21,671 bases of DNA. Source: a virus. The translations under genes were made by a program, and so were the position numbers. This document shows positions 1 through 8,588 of the stretch, in pieces; positions within the stretch are counted from its first letter, which is position 1; each line of letters starts with the position of its first letter. The stretch lies in the IMG/VR virus record IMGVR_UViG_3300021963_000748, positions 1 to 21,671 of that record; one strand, 5' to 3'. The notes under the pieces are model-generated. The model searched no databases. It was not told the DNA's origin and saw only the letters and a list, made by a program, of their open reading frames with translations.

Positions 1-968
1 CTGTGCGAGTTACTCCGGGCAGCGCAGTTCATTTCAGTTACAATACTACGGGCGCAACTCGCATCAGCGAAACCAGTCTGCTGGCCTTTGTCAGCACATC
101 GTCGGCTATGACTCGAACCTGGACTACGAGTTGGACTACAGCAGCGGGCGGACCAGCGGTCATTGACAGCATACCGGGCGGCAATGGTCCGCGTCTCAAT
201 ACCTGGTACTATATTTTCTTATTAGGTAATGCCACCAATGGCGCCGTAGATTTTGCCATGAGTGCCAATCGCGACGTTGCTACGGTCAGCAGTCTGGTGT
301 TTACTGCTGCTGCCACTAGCAGCATTCAGGTTGTGCGTCGCATCGGCGCTGTGTTGACCGACGCTGCCAGCACTGGTAGTTTTGTGCGATTCAACACTCA
401 ACGCGGCGGCGGCAACGTCATTAAATTTAACTGGTTAGCCACCAACGGTTCAGTTCTGCTCGGGGCTGGTACCAGCGCAGGCGTACAGGTAGCTCTAGGC
501 GATACCAAACTTACTACCGTAGTTGGAACACAGGCCACCACCACATCGTTGATGTTGGTGATTGGCAGCAGCACCACCCTCACCAACTACAACGAATTTA
601 CAGCCACCACAATTACACAGATTCCGCCCATGCCCGGTGTTACTGCGAGACTTCAAGTGGTGCATAATCCGGGTTCGTCGGCAGCAGTATTGTTTGTTTT
701 TGGCGAAGCATATTTTAGCAGCAACACTGCGGCCGCTAGATCGCCAACATACCAGGCAGTACGATCCCTGACTACGTCAGTGTTGAACTATCACAGCATC
801 ACAGTACCCATGGTGCCAGACAACAACGTAATCAGCGATGCGCAGATCGGCAATGTTACTACAACATCTGGTGCGCGCATTCGACAGATTTTTGTTTCGC
901 CGTCTAATCAGAGATTCACCAGCAATAGCCTGCATTATATTTGCGAGGGCTTTGATCTTGCAAGATAA
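1..968 (+). CDS. Tail-fibre / receptor-binding-like structural protein, 5' partial
   Basis: The open frame enters from the left edge and ends with TAA at 966-968; about 321 residues are visible. The protein is rich in Ser, Thr, Ala, Gly and Asn and looks beta-structured, with no membrane segment or signal peptide. A stretch reading 'NTWYYIFLLGNATNGAVDF' followed later by 'RRIGAVLTDA' resembles a pattern common in the C-terminal, host-binding parts of phage fibre proteins. That comparison is from memory, not a search. A GTG at positions 3-5 could in principle be a start, but no ribosome site can be seen, so I treat the gene as truncated by the window. It sits directly before the small terminase gene, whose start codon overlaps its 3' end. 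It is likely an exposed late virion component; adhesin or decoration protein are alternatives. Confidence 0.6.
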   Translation, partial: VRVTPGSAVHFSYNTTGATRISETSLLAFVSTSSAMTRTWTTSWTTAAGGPAVIDSIPGGNGPRLNTWYYIFLLGNATNGAVDFAMSANRDVATVSSLVFTAAATSSIQVVRRIGAVLTDAASTGSFVRFNTQRGGGNVIKFNWLATNGSVLLGAGTSAGVQVALGDTKLTTVVGTQATTTSLMLVIGSSTTLTNYNEFTATTITQIPPMPGVTARLQVVHNPGSSAAVLFVFGEAYFSSNTAAARSPTYQAVRSLTTSVLNYHSITVPMVPDNNVISDAQIGNVTTTSGARIRQIFVSPSNQRFTSNSLHYICEGFDLAR

Positions 969-1386
969 AACGACATTTGCGGCGCTGGATCAGGCCTTCG
1001 GCACTGATGTTACGCCAGTGCCGAAGCGTCCTTTGACTGCACCCATGGTGGAAGACGATTTTGATCAGGCCCGACAAACTTTGAAACGACTCATCGACAA
1101 AGGTGAATCTGCTCTGGACGATATGATGTCAGTGGCTCGACAAAGCGATCATCCACGAGCCTTTGAAGTTACTGGGCAGTTGATTAAAACTGTGGCAGAA
1201 ACTGCCAAGGATCTCATGGCCCTGCAGAAAGCCAAACGTGATCTCACTGCGCCCGAAGAAGCCAAACCCCAGCAAATTGGCACACAAAACAACATTGTAT
1301 TTTCTGGCAACACCACTGATCTTATAAAAATGCTGCGTCAACGAAATGAGCACATCATTGAAACTCCTGCCACAAAGACGACCTAG
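958..1386 (+). CDS. 16: Terminase small subunit (T4 gp16-like)
   Basis: Encodes about 142 residues. It should bind the DNA concatemer and regulate the large subunit during packaging. I chose the TTG at 958-960 because GAGGG at 945-949 gives an 8-nt spacing and because the protein then begins 'LQDKTTFAALDQAFGT', the kind of N-terminus seen in T4-like small terminases. A longer reading from 838 would run backward through the fibre gene in another frame and looks spurious. An ATG at 1045 is a shorter alternative. The middle (residues 40-100) is predicted helical and fits the central oligomerising coiled coil of gp16. The gene overlaps the fibre gene end by 11 nt and the gp17 gene by 41 nt, and its position immediately before gp17 is the strongest evidence. 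Sequence similarity in this family is low, so the name rests partly on synteny. Confidence 0.8.
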   Translation: MQDKTTFAALDQAFGTDVTPVPKRPLTAPMVEDDFDQARQTLKRLIDKGESALDDMMSVARQSDHPRAFEVTGQLIKTVAETAKDLMALQKAKRDLTAPEEAKPQQIGTQNNIVFSGNTTDLIKMLRQRNEHIIETPATKTT

Positions 1387-3049
1387 TTACAATGGCAACA
1401 ATCGCCTAAAACAACTTGGGTTTGCCATTGACTATGAAGTCTGGCAAATTGAAGAAATTCTTCGCTGCACGGAAGACCCCATCTACTTCATAGAAACCTA
1501 CTGTAAAATTGTGAGCCTGGATCGTGGTCTGGTGCCGTTCACGCTGTATGACTGTCAAAAAGAAAAAGTCAACATCATAATCAATAATCGCAAGGTTATT
1601 CTCATGGAGGGTCGACAGCAGGGCAAAACCATTACGTCGGCTGCCTGCATTCTTTGGTATACCCTGTTCCAAGACAGCAAAACCGTGGCCATCCTGGCCA
1701 ACAAGGCTGCAGCGGCACGTGAGGTATTGAACCGATATCAGGGCATGTATGAGAATTTGCCCATGTGGTTGCAGCAGGGTGTGAAAGAATGGAACAAGGG
1801 CAGCATTGAACTGGAAAACGGCAGCAAGGTATTCACCGCAGCCACGGCTGCCAGCGGTATTCGAGGCCGATCCGTGAACTGGTTGTACATTGACGAAGCT
1901 GCCATCATACCCAACAACATAGCCGAAGACTTTTTCACCAGCACCTACCCCACCATCATGGCCGGTGAAACCACCAAGGTGTTGATGTCATCCACTCCCA
2001 TGGGCTACAACCACTTCTGGAAGTTCTGGAACGACAGCGAACAGGGCATCAACGATTTCATCAGACTGTATATTCCCTACACTGCCATACCAGGTCGCGA
2101 CGATCGTTGGGCTGAAGAACAACGAGCCATTTTGGGCGATGTTAAATTTACACAGGAAGTTCTGTGTCATTTCCTGGGTTCCAGCTATACTCTCATAGAT
2201 GCCAAAACACTGGGCAACATGAGCCCAACAAGCTATGTGTACAGCAAAGATGATTTTGATGTCATTGAAGAACCTGTGCGCGGCGAAAAAGATGCTGCTG
2301 GTGCCATTGTGCGTCCCGACAACACCTATGTACTGTGTGCCGATACCAGTCGCGGTGTGGGCAATGACTATCATGCCTTCACCGTAATTGACATCACCGC
2401 CAATCCTTATCGTGTAGTGGCCAAATATCGCAACAATCGAGTAGCTCCGGTGTTGTATCCGAGCTTTATTCACACTGTGGCCAAGAACTACAACAATGCC
2501 TTTGTATTAATCGAAATCAACGACAACGGTCAACAGGTTGCCGACATCATGTACAACGAACTGGAATATGAAAATCTCCTGTTTGTCACGCGTGATACTC
2601 AGGTTGGTCAACTGGTGGGCGGCGGATTTGGTCGTCATGGACAGACTCAAAATGGTGTGCGCACCGACAAAAAGGTCAAACGCATTGGATGTTCCATGTT
2701 GAAGACCTTGATTGAAAGTGGTCGACTCGAAGCCCGGGATCGCGACATTATCGCAGAATTTGCCACCTTCATTGAAAGCAAGGACAGTTACGCTGCCGAC
2801 GAAGGTTACCACGACGATTTGGTGATGACTTTGGTGCTGTTCAGCTGGTTGACCACCAACAGTTATTTCCGCGATCTGACCGACATCAATATTCGCACCA
2901 GCATATTCGAAAACCAGATTCGACAAATTGAATCTGAACTTACACCATTTGGGTTTATTGACGATGGACAGGTTGAAAACGAGCCTAAATACATTTTAGA
3001 AAACGGAGATCTATGGACCGTCGAAAAACGAGCCGAAAATTGGCTCTAA
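1346..3049 (+). CDS. 17: Terminase large subunit, packaging ATPase and nuclease (T4 gp17-like)
   Basis: 567 residues, against 610 in T4. It cuts concatemeric DNA and pumps it through the portal into the prohead. The N-terminal ATPase shows an adenine-binding segment around 'LYDCQKE' (68-74), Walker A 'GRQQGKT' (89-95), Walker B 'WLYIDEA' (179-185) with catalytic E184, and the coupling motif 'SSTPMG' (215-220). The C-terminal RNase H-like nuclease shows its acidic residues at D333 (CADTS), E390 (VLIEIN) and D490/D491 (YHDDLVM), so both activities look intact. The ATG at 1346 lies 41 nt inside the gp16 gene and has no clear ribosome site, which suggests translation coupled to gp16. The stop is followed by a late promoter for the sheath gene. 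Confidence 0.97.
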   Translation: MSTSLKLLPQRRPSYNGNNRLKQLGFAIDYEVWQIEEILRCTEDPIYFIETYCKIVSLDRGLVPFTLYDCQKEKVNIIINNRKVILMEGRQQGKTITSAACILWYTLFQDSKTVAILANKAAAAREVLNRYQGMYENLPMWLQQGVKEWNKGSIELENGSKVFTAATAASGIRGRSVNWLYIDEAAIIPNNIAEDFFTSTYPTIMAGETTKVLMSSTPMGYNHFWKFWNDSEQGINDFIRLYIPYTAIPGRDDRWAEEQRAILGDVKFTQEVLCHFLGSSYTLIDAKTLGNMSPTSYVYSKDDFDVIEEPVRGEKDAAGAIVRPDNTYVLCADTSRGVGNDYHAFTVIDITANPYRVVAKYRNNRVAPVLYPSFIHTVAKNYNNAFVLIEINDNGQQVADIMYNELEYENLLFVTRDTQVGQLVGGGFGRHGQTQNGVRTDKKVKRIGCSMLKTLIESGRLEARDRDIIAEFATFIESKDSYAADEGYHDDLVMTLVLFSWLTTNSYFRDLTDINIRTSIFENQIRQIESELTPFGFIDDGQVENEPKYILENGDLWTVEKRAENWL

Positions 3050-3096
3050 ACCAGGCTTTTTATAAATAAACGGATATCAAAATAATACCTGGCTTT
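3050..3096 (+). repeat. Imperfect 10-nt direct repeat flanking the late promoter
   Basis: ACCAGGCTTT at 3050-3059 and ACCTGGCTTT at 3087-3096 differ at one base and bracket the TATAAATA box in the short gap between the terminase and sheath genes. The CCAGG/CCTGG cores could also pair as a 5-bp stem with a long loop, but that is weak. It may be chance. Confidence 0.35.
3061..3068 (+). promoter_or_regulatory. T4-type late promoter box before the tail sheath gene
   Basis: An exact TATAAATA lies in the 79-nt gap between the terminase and sheath genes. This is the single -10-like element read by RNA polymerase carrying gp55, and gp55 is encoded later in this window. Transcription would start a few bases downstream, giving a leader of roughly 55 nt before the sheath start. 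Confidence 0.85.
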
Positions 3097-3128
3097 ACCT
3101 TTGATGGTTCTAAAATAAGGAGATTACC

Positions 3129-5054
3129 ATGCCTTTCCAAGTTTCGCCAAACGTTCAAGTTCAAGAACGTGACGTTAGCTTGTTCGTACCGCAGATCGCG
3201 AACACCGCGGGTGCATTTGTCGGCAACTTCGCCTGGGGTCCGTGCGAAGAATTCACACTGATCGACGGTGAACAAAGTTTGTTTGCCACCTATAGCCGAC
3301 CTAACGACAATAATTTTAAGTTTTGGTTTACTGCTGCTAACTTTTTAAGCTACGGCAACAACCTCACAGTAAATCGCATTGCTGACATTGCGGCTCGCAA
3401 TGCCAGTGCTGCTGGCACTGCACCGCTGGTTCGCAACAATGATAACTACGATGGTGCTTTGGGATATACTGCACCTACGCTGACCAGCACAGAATATATT
3501 GCACGGTTCCCTGGTGAATTGGGCAACAGTTTAAAAGTCAGTGTCTGCGATTACAACAGCTACAGTTTCAGCGCACAACTTAGTTCAGTGTTGACTACTG
3601 GTGCCACAGTGGCTACGTTGTCACGTCCTGTGCCACGCGGCAGTTGGTTGGAGACCGTAGTCAACGGCATTACCTATCGTTGGCAAACTACATCGGACGC
3701 TAGCAGTGGTGCTACTACGTTGTCGTTCACCAATCTTACTGGCGCCAGCACCTCAGTGAGTGGCGTAGTTAATGCCACCATCCTGTGGGAATTCTGGGAT
3801 CAGGTAGAAAGCCGTCCTAGCAACAGCCGGTATGCGTTAAGCAAAAACAACGCAAGTTCCAGTGCCACCATTTATGACGAACTGCATGTGGTTGTAGTTG
3901 ATGAAGATGGCACCATCACTGGAACTGCTGGTACTGTGTTAGAGAAATATGTTGGTGTTAGCAAAGCCAGCGATGCATTTTCCAGTGATGGCAGTGGCAA
4001 CTATTATCGCACTCGCATCAACGAAGACAGCAACTGGATTAGATTTGGTAGTCACGCTGCGGGATCACTGCTTGGCACCGCTGCAGTAGCCTGGGGCAGT
4101 CCCGTGCCTGCTGCCAGCACTGGATTCACCACCATGGCCAGTGTACAGAGCCGCAGCCTCAGCGGCGGCGTAGATGTTACTCCGACCGATGGTTTGTTGC
4201 AGACCGAGTATTTTAAATTAGCCAATACCGAACTTTACGATGTTAGTTTACTGCCCGTAGTTGGTGTGAATGCCGACAACGCCACAGCTCGGTTTGTGTT
4301 GGACAACATAGTGGATGTGCGTCGTGACTGTGTATTATTTACTGGTCCGACATCACAAAACTTAACCAACTCCACCGCCGTAGTCAACGATCGCACTACA
4401 TATTTCAACAAAGATTCAACCTATGCTGTGTATGACAGTGGTTGGAAATATCAGTACGATCGCTACAATGATTCCTATCGTTGGATGCCCTTGGCTGGTG
4501 ACATTGCTGGATTGTGCGCGCGCACCGATCAGGTTGCCGAAGCCTGGTTCAGTCCCGGTGGTTATACCCGTGGTCAAATCAAGAATGTAGTTAAATTGAA
4601 TTGGACACCAAGCAAAACCGAACGCGACATCTTGTATCGCAATCAAATCAATCCAGTAATTACACAACCTGGTTTGGGTACTTTGTTGTTTGGTGATAAA
4701 ACTCTGAGCGCCAAACCCAGTGCATTCGATCGCATCAATGTTCGTCGATTGTTCATTATTCTTGAAAAAACCATTGCAACTGCGGCCAAGTTCCAGCTGT
4801 TTGAATTCAACGATGGATTTACTCGCAGTCAATTCCGCGCATTGGTAGAACCATTCCTGCGTGATGTGCAGGGTCGTCGTGGCATCATTGATTTCCGTGT
4901 GGTTTGCGATGACACCAACAACACTGCAGAGGTAATTGACCGCAACGAATTTGTGGCTGATATCTATATCAAGCCGGCACGTTCGATCAACTTCATTAGC
5001 TTGAATTTCATAGCAACTCGTTCAGGTATTAGCTTCGAGGAAATTGGAGCATAA
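3129..5054 (+). CDS. 18: Contractile tail sheath protein (T4 gp18-like)
   Basis: 641 residues, near the 659 of T4 gp18. It polymerises around the tail tube and contracts at infection. The start 'MPFQVSPNVQVQERDVS' and the C-terminal region containing 'RRLFIILEKTIATAAKF' and 'NEFVADIYIKPARSINFI' are typical of T4-like sheath N- and C-terminal domains, which form the handshake between sheath rings. The Ser/Thr-rich middle (about 140-330) would be the protruding, variable domains. The ATG is preceded by AAGGAG (3117-3122) at 6 nt, so the start is firm. It lies in the standard 17-18-19 order and is driven by the late box at 3061. Confidence 0.95.
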   Translation: MPFQVSPNVQVQERDVSLFVPQIANTAGAFVGNFAWGPCEEFTLIDGEQSLFATYSRPNDNNFKFWFTAANFLSYGNNLTVNRIADIAARNASAAGTAPLVRNNDNYDGALGYTAPTLTSTEYIARFPGELGNSLKVSVCDYNSYSFSAQLSSVLTTGATVATLSRPVPRGSWLETVVNGITYRWQTTSDASSGATTLSFTNLTGASTSVSGVVNATILWEFWDQVESRPSNSRYALSKNNASSSATIYDELHVVVVDEDGTITGTAGTVLEKYVGVSKASDAFSSDGSGNYYRTRINEDSNWIRFGSHAAGSLLGTAAVAWGSPVPAASTGFTTMASVQSRSLSGGVDVTPTDGLLQTEYFKLANTELYDVSLLPVVGVNADNATARFVLDNIVDVRRDCVLFTGPTSQNLTNSTAVVNDRTTYFNKDSTYAVYDSGWKYQYDRYNDSYRWMPLAGDIAGLCARTDQVAEAWFSPGGYTRGQIKNVVKLNWTPSKTERDILYRNQINPVITQPGLGTLLFGDKTLSAKPSAFDRINVRRLFIILEKTIATAAKFQLFEFNDGFTRSQFRALVEPFLRDVQGRRGIIDFRVVCDDTNNTAEVIDRNEFVADIYIKPARSINFISLNFIATRSGISFEEIGA

Positions 5055-5087
5055 TTAAGAGTCGAACAATTTAAACAGGAGAGATAA

Positions 5088-5660
5088 ATGGCCGAGCAAT
5101 CGTTTTTCAATATAGATAATTTCAAAAGTGCCTTAACTGGTGGGGGCGTTCGCGCCAACCAGTTTGTTGTGCGATTGAATTATCCGGATTCTGTGGTGCC
5201 AAATGCAGCGTTCACAACCGCTGGTTTGCAGAGTGATTTTTTAGTTACTGCCGCTGCCTTGCCGGGCAGCGTGGTGAACCCCACCATTGTACCATATCGT
5301 GGGCGAGAAGTAAAATTTGGTGGTGAGCGAATATTCCAACCCTGGACAATTACTGTGCTCAATGATGCAAGTTTCAGTGTTCGCAACAACATGGAACAAT
5401 GGATGGCGCAGATAAATGATCCAGTAAACAACGGGGGTCAATTAAAGCCCCTAGACTATCAAACCGATTTAACCGTTACACAGTTAGATCGCAATAGTTT
5501 GCCGCTCAAGGAATACAAAATCGTCAACGCTTTTCCTATCGACATCAGTGACATCGCGCTGAGTTTTGGCGACAACGATACCATTGAAACATTTACTGTA
5601 ACATTCCAGTATCAGCACTACGAAACTTCCTATGCACCACAATACTTCAATTTTGGCTAA
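5088..5660 (+). CDS. 19: Tail tube protein (T4 gp19-like)
   Basis: 190 residues against 163 in T4. It stacks as hexameric rings to form the inner tube through which DNA leaves. The pattern of an N-terminal helix, 'NQFVVRLNYPD', an 'ALPGS' turn, 'PWTITVLNDASFSVRNNMEQWM' in the middle (given here only as a landmark) and a closing 'FTVTFQYQHYE' strand is the tail-tube fold. AGGAGA at 5077-5082 lies 5 nt before the ATG. It follows the sheath gene with a 33-nt gap and no new promoter, so the two are likely co-transcribed. A related tube-fold protein is encoded at 11257-11826. Confidence 0.94.
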   Translation: MAEQSFFNIDNFKSALTGGGVRANQFVVRLNYPDSVVPNAAFTTAGLQSDFLVTAAALPGSVVNPTIVPYRGREVKFGGERIFQPWTITVLNDASFSVRNNMEQWMAQINDPVNNGGQLKPLDYQTDLTVTQLDRNSLPLKEYKIVNAFPIDISDIALSFGDNDTIETFTVTFQYQHYETSYAPQYFNFG

Positions 5661-5667
5661 TTAAACC

Positions 5668-7290
5668 ATGGCAGATCTTACATTATTTGGCTATACCCTG
5701 ACGAAGAAGAAGCCTGAAGAAAAACAACAGAGCTTCATTCCTCCGCTTAACGACGACGGAGCCACTAGCATTAATGCTAGTGGTTTCTTCGGCACCTACT
5801 TGGATATTGATACTGTAGCTAAAAGTGAAAACGATCTAATCAGTCGTTATCGTGATGTGGCCAGTTATCCAGACTGCGACAGCGCCATTGAAGACATTGT
5901 TAACGAAGCCGTAGCCGCTGCCGACGATGAAGTGATTGTTAAACTGGATCTGGAAAAAGTCGAACTCAGCAAAAACATTAAAAAACAAATCGAAGAAGAG
6001 TTTAATAATGTTTTGAAGCTCATGGACTTCAACAGCAAGAGTCACGATATTTTTAAACGCTGGTACATCGACGGACGCACCTATTATCATAAGATAGTGG
6101 ATGTTGGTCAACCCAAAAAAGGCATACAGGAACTTCGCTACATTGATCCACGTAAGATCAAAAAAGTTCGCAAGGTAAACAAGAAAAAAGATCAAAAAAC
6201 CGGCGTAGAGTTCATTGAGAGCATCGAAGAATTTTTTGTGTACAATGAAAAGGGACTGATGGCCACGGTGCCTAGCACAGCCACCGCAGCTCAGGGCATC
6301 AAAATTGCGCCCGACAGCATAGCCTATTGCACCAGCGGTCTTTTGGACTTGGATCGCAACATGGTGTTGAGTCATCTACACAAAGCCATCAAGATTGTGA
6401 ACCAGCTGCGCATGACCGAAGATGCACTGGTGATTTACCGCATGAGCCGAGCACCAGAACGCAGAATTTTCTACATCGATGTAGGCAATTTGCCCACCGG
6501 CAAAGCCGAACAGTATGTTAAAAACATCATGGATCGTTATCGCAACAAAACGACCTATGATGCCACCACTGGCGAAATGCGAGATGAAAAACGCACACTG
6601 AACATGCTGGAAGATTTCTGGATGCCACGGCGCGAAGGCGGCAAGGGCACAGAAATCACCACATTGCCTGGTGGTCAAAATCTCGGCAACATCGAAGACG
6701 TAGAATATTTTCAAAACAAATTGTATCAGGCCATGAATGTTCCAGCAAGTCGCATGCGAGCAGAAAATAGTCTGAACTTTGGTCGGCAAAGCGAAATTAC
6801 TCGTGATGAAATTAAGTTCAGCAAATTTATTAGCCGTGTTCGTAAAAAGTTCACTGAACTGTTTGACGATCTGCTGAAGACTCAGTTATTGCTCAAAAAC
6901 ATCATGAGCGAAGAAGACTGGAACAAAATCAAAGAAGACATCTATTACGAATTTACGCAAGATGTGTATTTTGCCGAAGCCAAACAAGCTGAAATAATTC
7001 GTAATCGTGTTGACCTGCTGAACGCAATTCAACCACATGTTGGTACGTATTTTAGTCGCGAATATGTGTACAACAACATCCTGCACTTTGACGAAGAAGA
7101 TGTGGAAAAAATGCAGCAAGAGATTGACAACGATCCCAAGTTGCAACAAATGCTGACCGCACAACAAGGGCAGCCTGGGCAGGATCAACCTCTGACTCAA
7201 CCCAACGGACAAACACCGGCACCCTACGACCCCAATAATCCGGTTGTAGAAGACACCATAAATAATGTAAGAGTATTACGAGGATCCTGA
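5668..7290 (+). CDS. 20: Portal vertex protein (T4 gp20-like)
   Basis: 540 residues, close to the 524 of T4 gp20. It forms the dodecameric portal at the unique capsid vertex, nucleates head assembly and docks the terminase. Visible family landmarks include 'RYRDVASYPDCDSAIEDIVN' near residues 60-80, 'RYIDPRKIKKVRKV' near 160, 'RAPERRIFYIDVGNLP' near 265-280, and 'YFQNKLYQAMNVPASRM' near 355. The C-terminus is rich in Gln and Pro and looks disordered. The ATG at 5668 begins 7 nt after the tube stop and has no clear Shine-Dalgarno site, so translation may depend on ribosomes ending the tube gene. Confidence 0.96.
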   Translation: MADLTLFGYTLTKKKPEEKQQSFIPPLNDDGATSINASGFFGTYLDIDTVAKSENDLISRYRDVASYPDCDSAIEDIVNEAVAAADDEVIVKLDLEKVELSKNIKKQIEEEFNNVLKLMDFNSKSHDIFKRWYIDGRTYYHKIVDVGQPKKGIQELRYIDPRKIKKVRKVNKKKDQKTGVEFIESIEEFFVYNEKGLMATVPSTATAAQGIKIAPDSIAYCTSGLLDLDRNMVLSHLHKAIKIVNQLRMTEDALVIYRMSRAPERRIFYIDVGNLPTGKAEQYVKNIMDRYRNKTTYDATTGEMRDEKRTLNMLEDFWMPRREGGKGTEITTLPGGQNLGNIEDVEYFQNKLYQAMNVPASRMRAENSLNFGRQSEITRDEIKFSKFISRVRKKFTELFDDLLKTQLLLKNIMSEEDWNKIKEDIYYEFTQDVYFAEAKQAEIIRNRVDLLNAIQPHVGTYFSREYVYNNILHFDEEDVEKMQQEIDNDPKLQQMLTAQQGQPGQDQPLTQPNGQTPAPYDPNNPVVEDTINNVRVLRGS

Positions 7291-7291
7291 C

Positions 7292-7471
7292 ATGACATAT
7301 GACCAACTAATCAACACCATGCTGCAAAACATCGGCGACGATCGTCCAGCAGAGGCACAGCAGAATTTCAATGATCTTATGAGCGCAAAAATTAACGCAG
7401 CTTTAGATCAACACAAGCAACAAATAGCCATGAATTTTGGATCAGAAGATTCCGACCACACGGAGAACTAA
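7292..7471 (+). CDS. 67: Small prohead core protein (T4 gp67-like)
   Basis: A 59-residue gene starting MTYDQLINTMLQNIG and ending GSEDSDHTEN. AGGA at 7281-7284 stands 7 nt before the ATG, and the ATG follows the portal stop by 1 nt. In T4-like genomes a short, charged, helical prohead core protein (gp67) lies between portal and protease. The 'NDLMSAKINAALDQHKQQIA' segment (about residues 28-47) has the F-x-x-L-M-x-x-K-I-x-x-A-L pattern I associate with gp67 homologues. In T4 gp67 is cut to peptides by the prohead protease and helps set head length. The reading frame, ribosome site and location are seen; the name rests on synteny and this short motif. Confidence 0.75.
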   Translation: MTYDQLINTMLQNIGDDRPAEAQQNFNDLMSAKINAALDQHKQQIAMNFGSEDSDHTEN

Positions 7472-7474
7472 CAA

Positions 7475-7882
7475 ATGGCCGTAACAACCACAATTATTAA
7501 AAATGATCGTCAGCGTGCAGTGGTGCACTTTCATGCCACCACACCGGGCGACAGCGCCACCGTCACTCTGCTAAGTCTGCGTCGTGACGAAGAAATTGCA
7601 TTTTCCACCACCAGTCAATTATCGGTCAGCATTTCCAATGCTTATTCCAATTCGCCGGCCAGCGCCGACAGCAGCATTACTGTGCGGCGCGGCAGCAGCA
7701 GCGGCCCAGTGGTGTTGGATCTGCATGGCTTCACCGAATATCCTGGGGGACAACAACTACCGGCATTGGCCATAAGCAGCACCAGCAGCATTCACGTTAC
7801 CTTTGAAGCTCAGGGCATGTTGGTGTTGGATCTGCGCAAAATTGGTGGCTACGAAGGTCCCAACACCAACGTCGGAGTATAA
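7475..7882 (+). CDS. Beta-rich unknown protein between gp67 and gp21
   Basis: 135 residues beginning 'MAVTTTIIKNDRQRAVVHF'. GGAG at 7462-7465 lies 9 nt before the ATG, and the start is 3 nt after the gp67-like stop. The protein alternates hydrophobic and polar residues through its length, is rich in Ser and Thr, and has no membrane segment, catalytic motif or cysteine. A hypothetical gene is often found at this point in cyanophage-type T4-like genomes. Its position inside the head-assembly block suggests a virion or head-associated protein, such as a decoration protein, but nothing in the sequence proves it. Confidence 0.85.
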   Translation: MAVTTTIIKNDRQRAVVHFHATTPGDSATVTLLSLRRDEEIAFSTTSQLSVSISNAYSNSPASADSSITVRRGSSSGPVVLDLHGFTEYPGGQQLPALAISSTSSIHVTFEAQGMLVLDLRKIGGYEGPNTNVGV

Positions 7883-7885
7883 TCG

Positions 7886-8545
7886 ATGAAACTCATCACA
7901 GAACAAGTACAGGAAGTTCGCTACCTTACTGAAAAAAAGGAAGAAGGCGGCAAGGCTTATTATATTGAAGGTCCGTTCCTACAAACTGAAATAGCCAACA
8001 AAAACAATCGCCGTTATCGCAAAGACATCATGGAGCGAGAAGTACAGCGCTACATTAAAGAGTTTGTGGAAACTAAACGTGCATTTGGTGAACTTGGTCA
8101 TCCTGATGGACCTGGCATCAATTTAGATCGTGTAGCCATCATGATCAATAGTCTCAAAGAAGATGGCAATAACTACATCGGTCGCGCCAAGGTAATGACC
8201 GAAACACCCATGGGTCGCATTGTCAAGAATTTAATTGACGAAGGTGCGCAGCTTGGTGTTAGCTCTCGTGGAATGGGTTCATTGAAAGAAACAAAGGACG
8301 GAGTAAGCGAAGTTCAGGATGACTTTTATCTGGCAACTGCGGCTGATATTGTTGCTGATCCAAGCGCACCCGATGCATTTGTTAGAGGCATCATGGAGGG
8401 CAAGGAATGGATGATGGTTGAAGGTCGTTGGATGGCACGGGACTACGAAGAGGCTCGTGACTCCATCAAACGTACACGCTCAGGCAATCTGCAGGAGCAA
8501 CAGATCAAAGTTTTCCAAGATTTTCTTCGTAAGATATCAAACTAA
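7886..8545 (+). CDS. 21: Prohead maturation protease (T4 gp21-like)
   Basis: 219 residues, against 212 in T4 gp21. This serine protease (peptidase family U9/S80 type) sits in the prohead core and cleaves scaffold and capsid proteins after an L/I-x-E sequence. The fold landmarks are 'NRRYRKDIME' (41-50), the catalytic His in 'GELGHPDG' (H72) and the catalytic Ser in 'GVSSRGMG' (S126 or S127), all in the expected order. GGAG at 7874-7877 stands 8 nt before the ATG, which follows the previous stop by 3 nt. It is followed by a late promoter for its substrates, the scaffold and capsid. Confidence 0.96.
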   Translation: MKLITEQVQEVRYLTEKKEEGGKAYYIEGPFLQTEIANKNNRRYRKDIMEREVQRYIKEFVETKRAFGELGHPDGPGINLDRVAIMINSLKEDGNNYIGRAKVMTETPMGRIVKNLIDEGAQLGVSSRGMGSLKETKDGVSEVQDDFYLATAADIVADPSAPDAFVRGIMEGKEWMMVEGRWMARDYEEARDSIKRTRSGNLQEQQIKVFQDFLRKISN

Positions 8546-8552
8546 AGATTTT

Positions 8553-8560
8553 TATAAATA
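8553..8560 (+). promoter_or_regulatory. T4-type late promoter box before the scaffold gene
   Basis: An exact TATAAATA lies in the 43-nt gap between the protease stop and the scaffold start. It would give a leader of about 20 nt that contains the GGAGG ribosome site. This gives the abundant scaffold and capsid proteins their own gp55-dependent start. Confidence 0.85.
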
Positions 8561-8588
8561 ATTCGAAAACCTATTCTTAGGAGGCATA

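Noticed and set aside
838-957. Upstream extension of the small terminase frame to an ATG at 838
   Set aside because: It runs through the fibre gene in another frame, codes an Arg/Phe-rich stretch unlike gp16, and has a worse ribosome site than the TTG at 958.
7878-7883. TATAAT just before the gp21 gene
   Set aside because: No -35 box at the right distance; it sits in the ribosome-site spacer and would give a transcript starting inside the gene.
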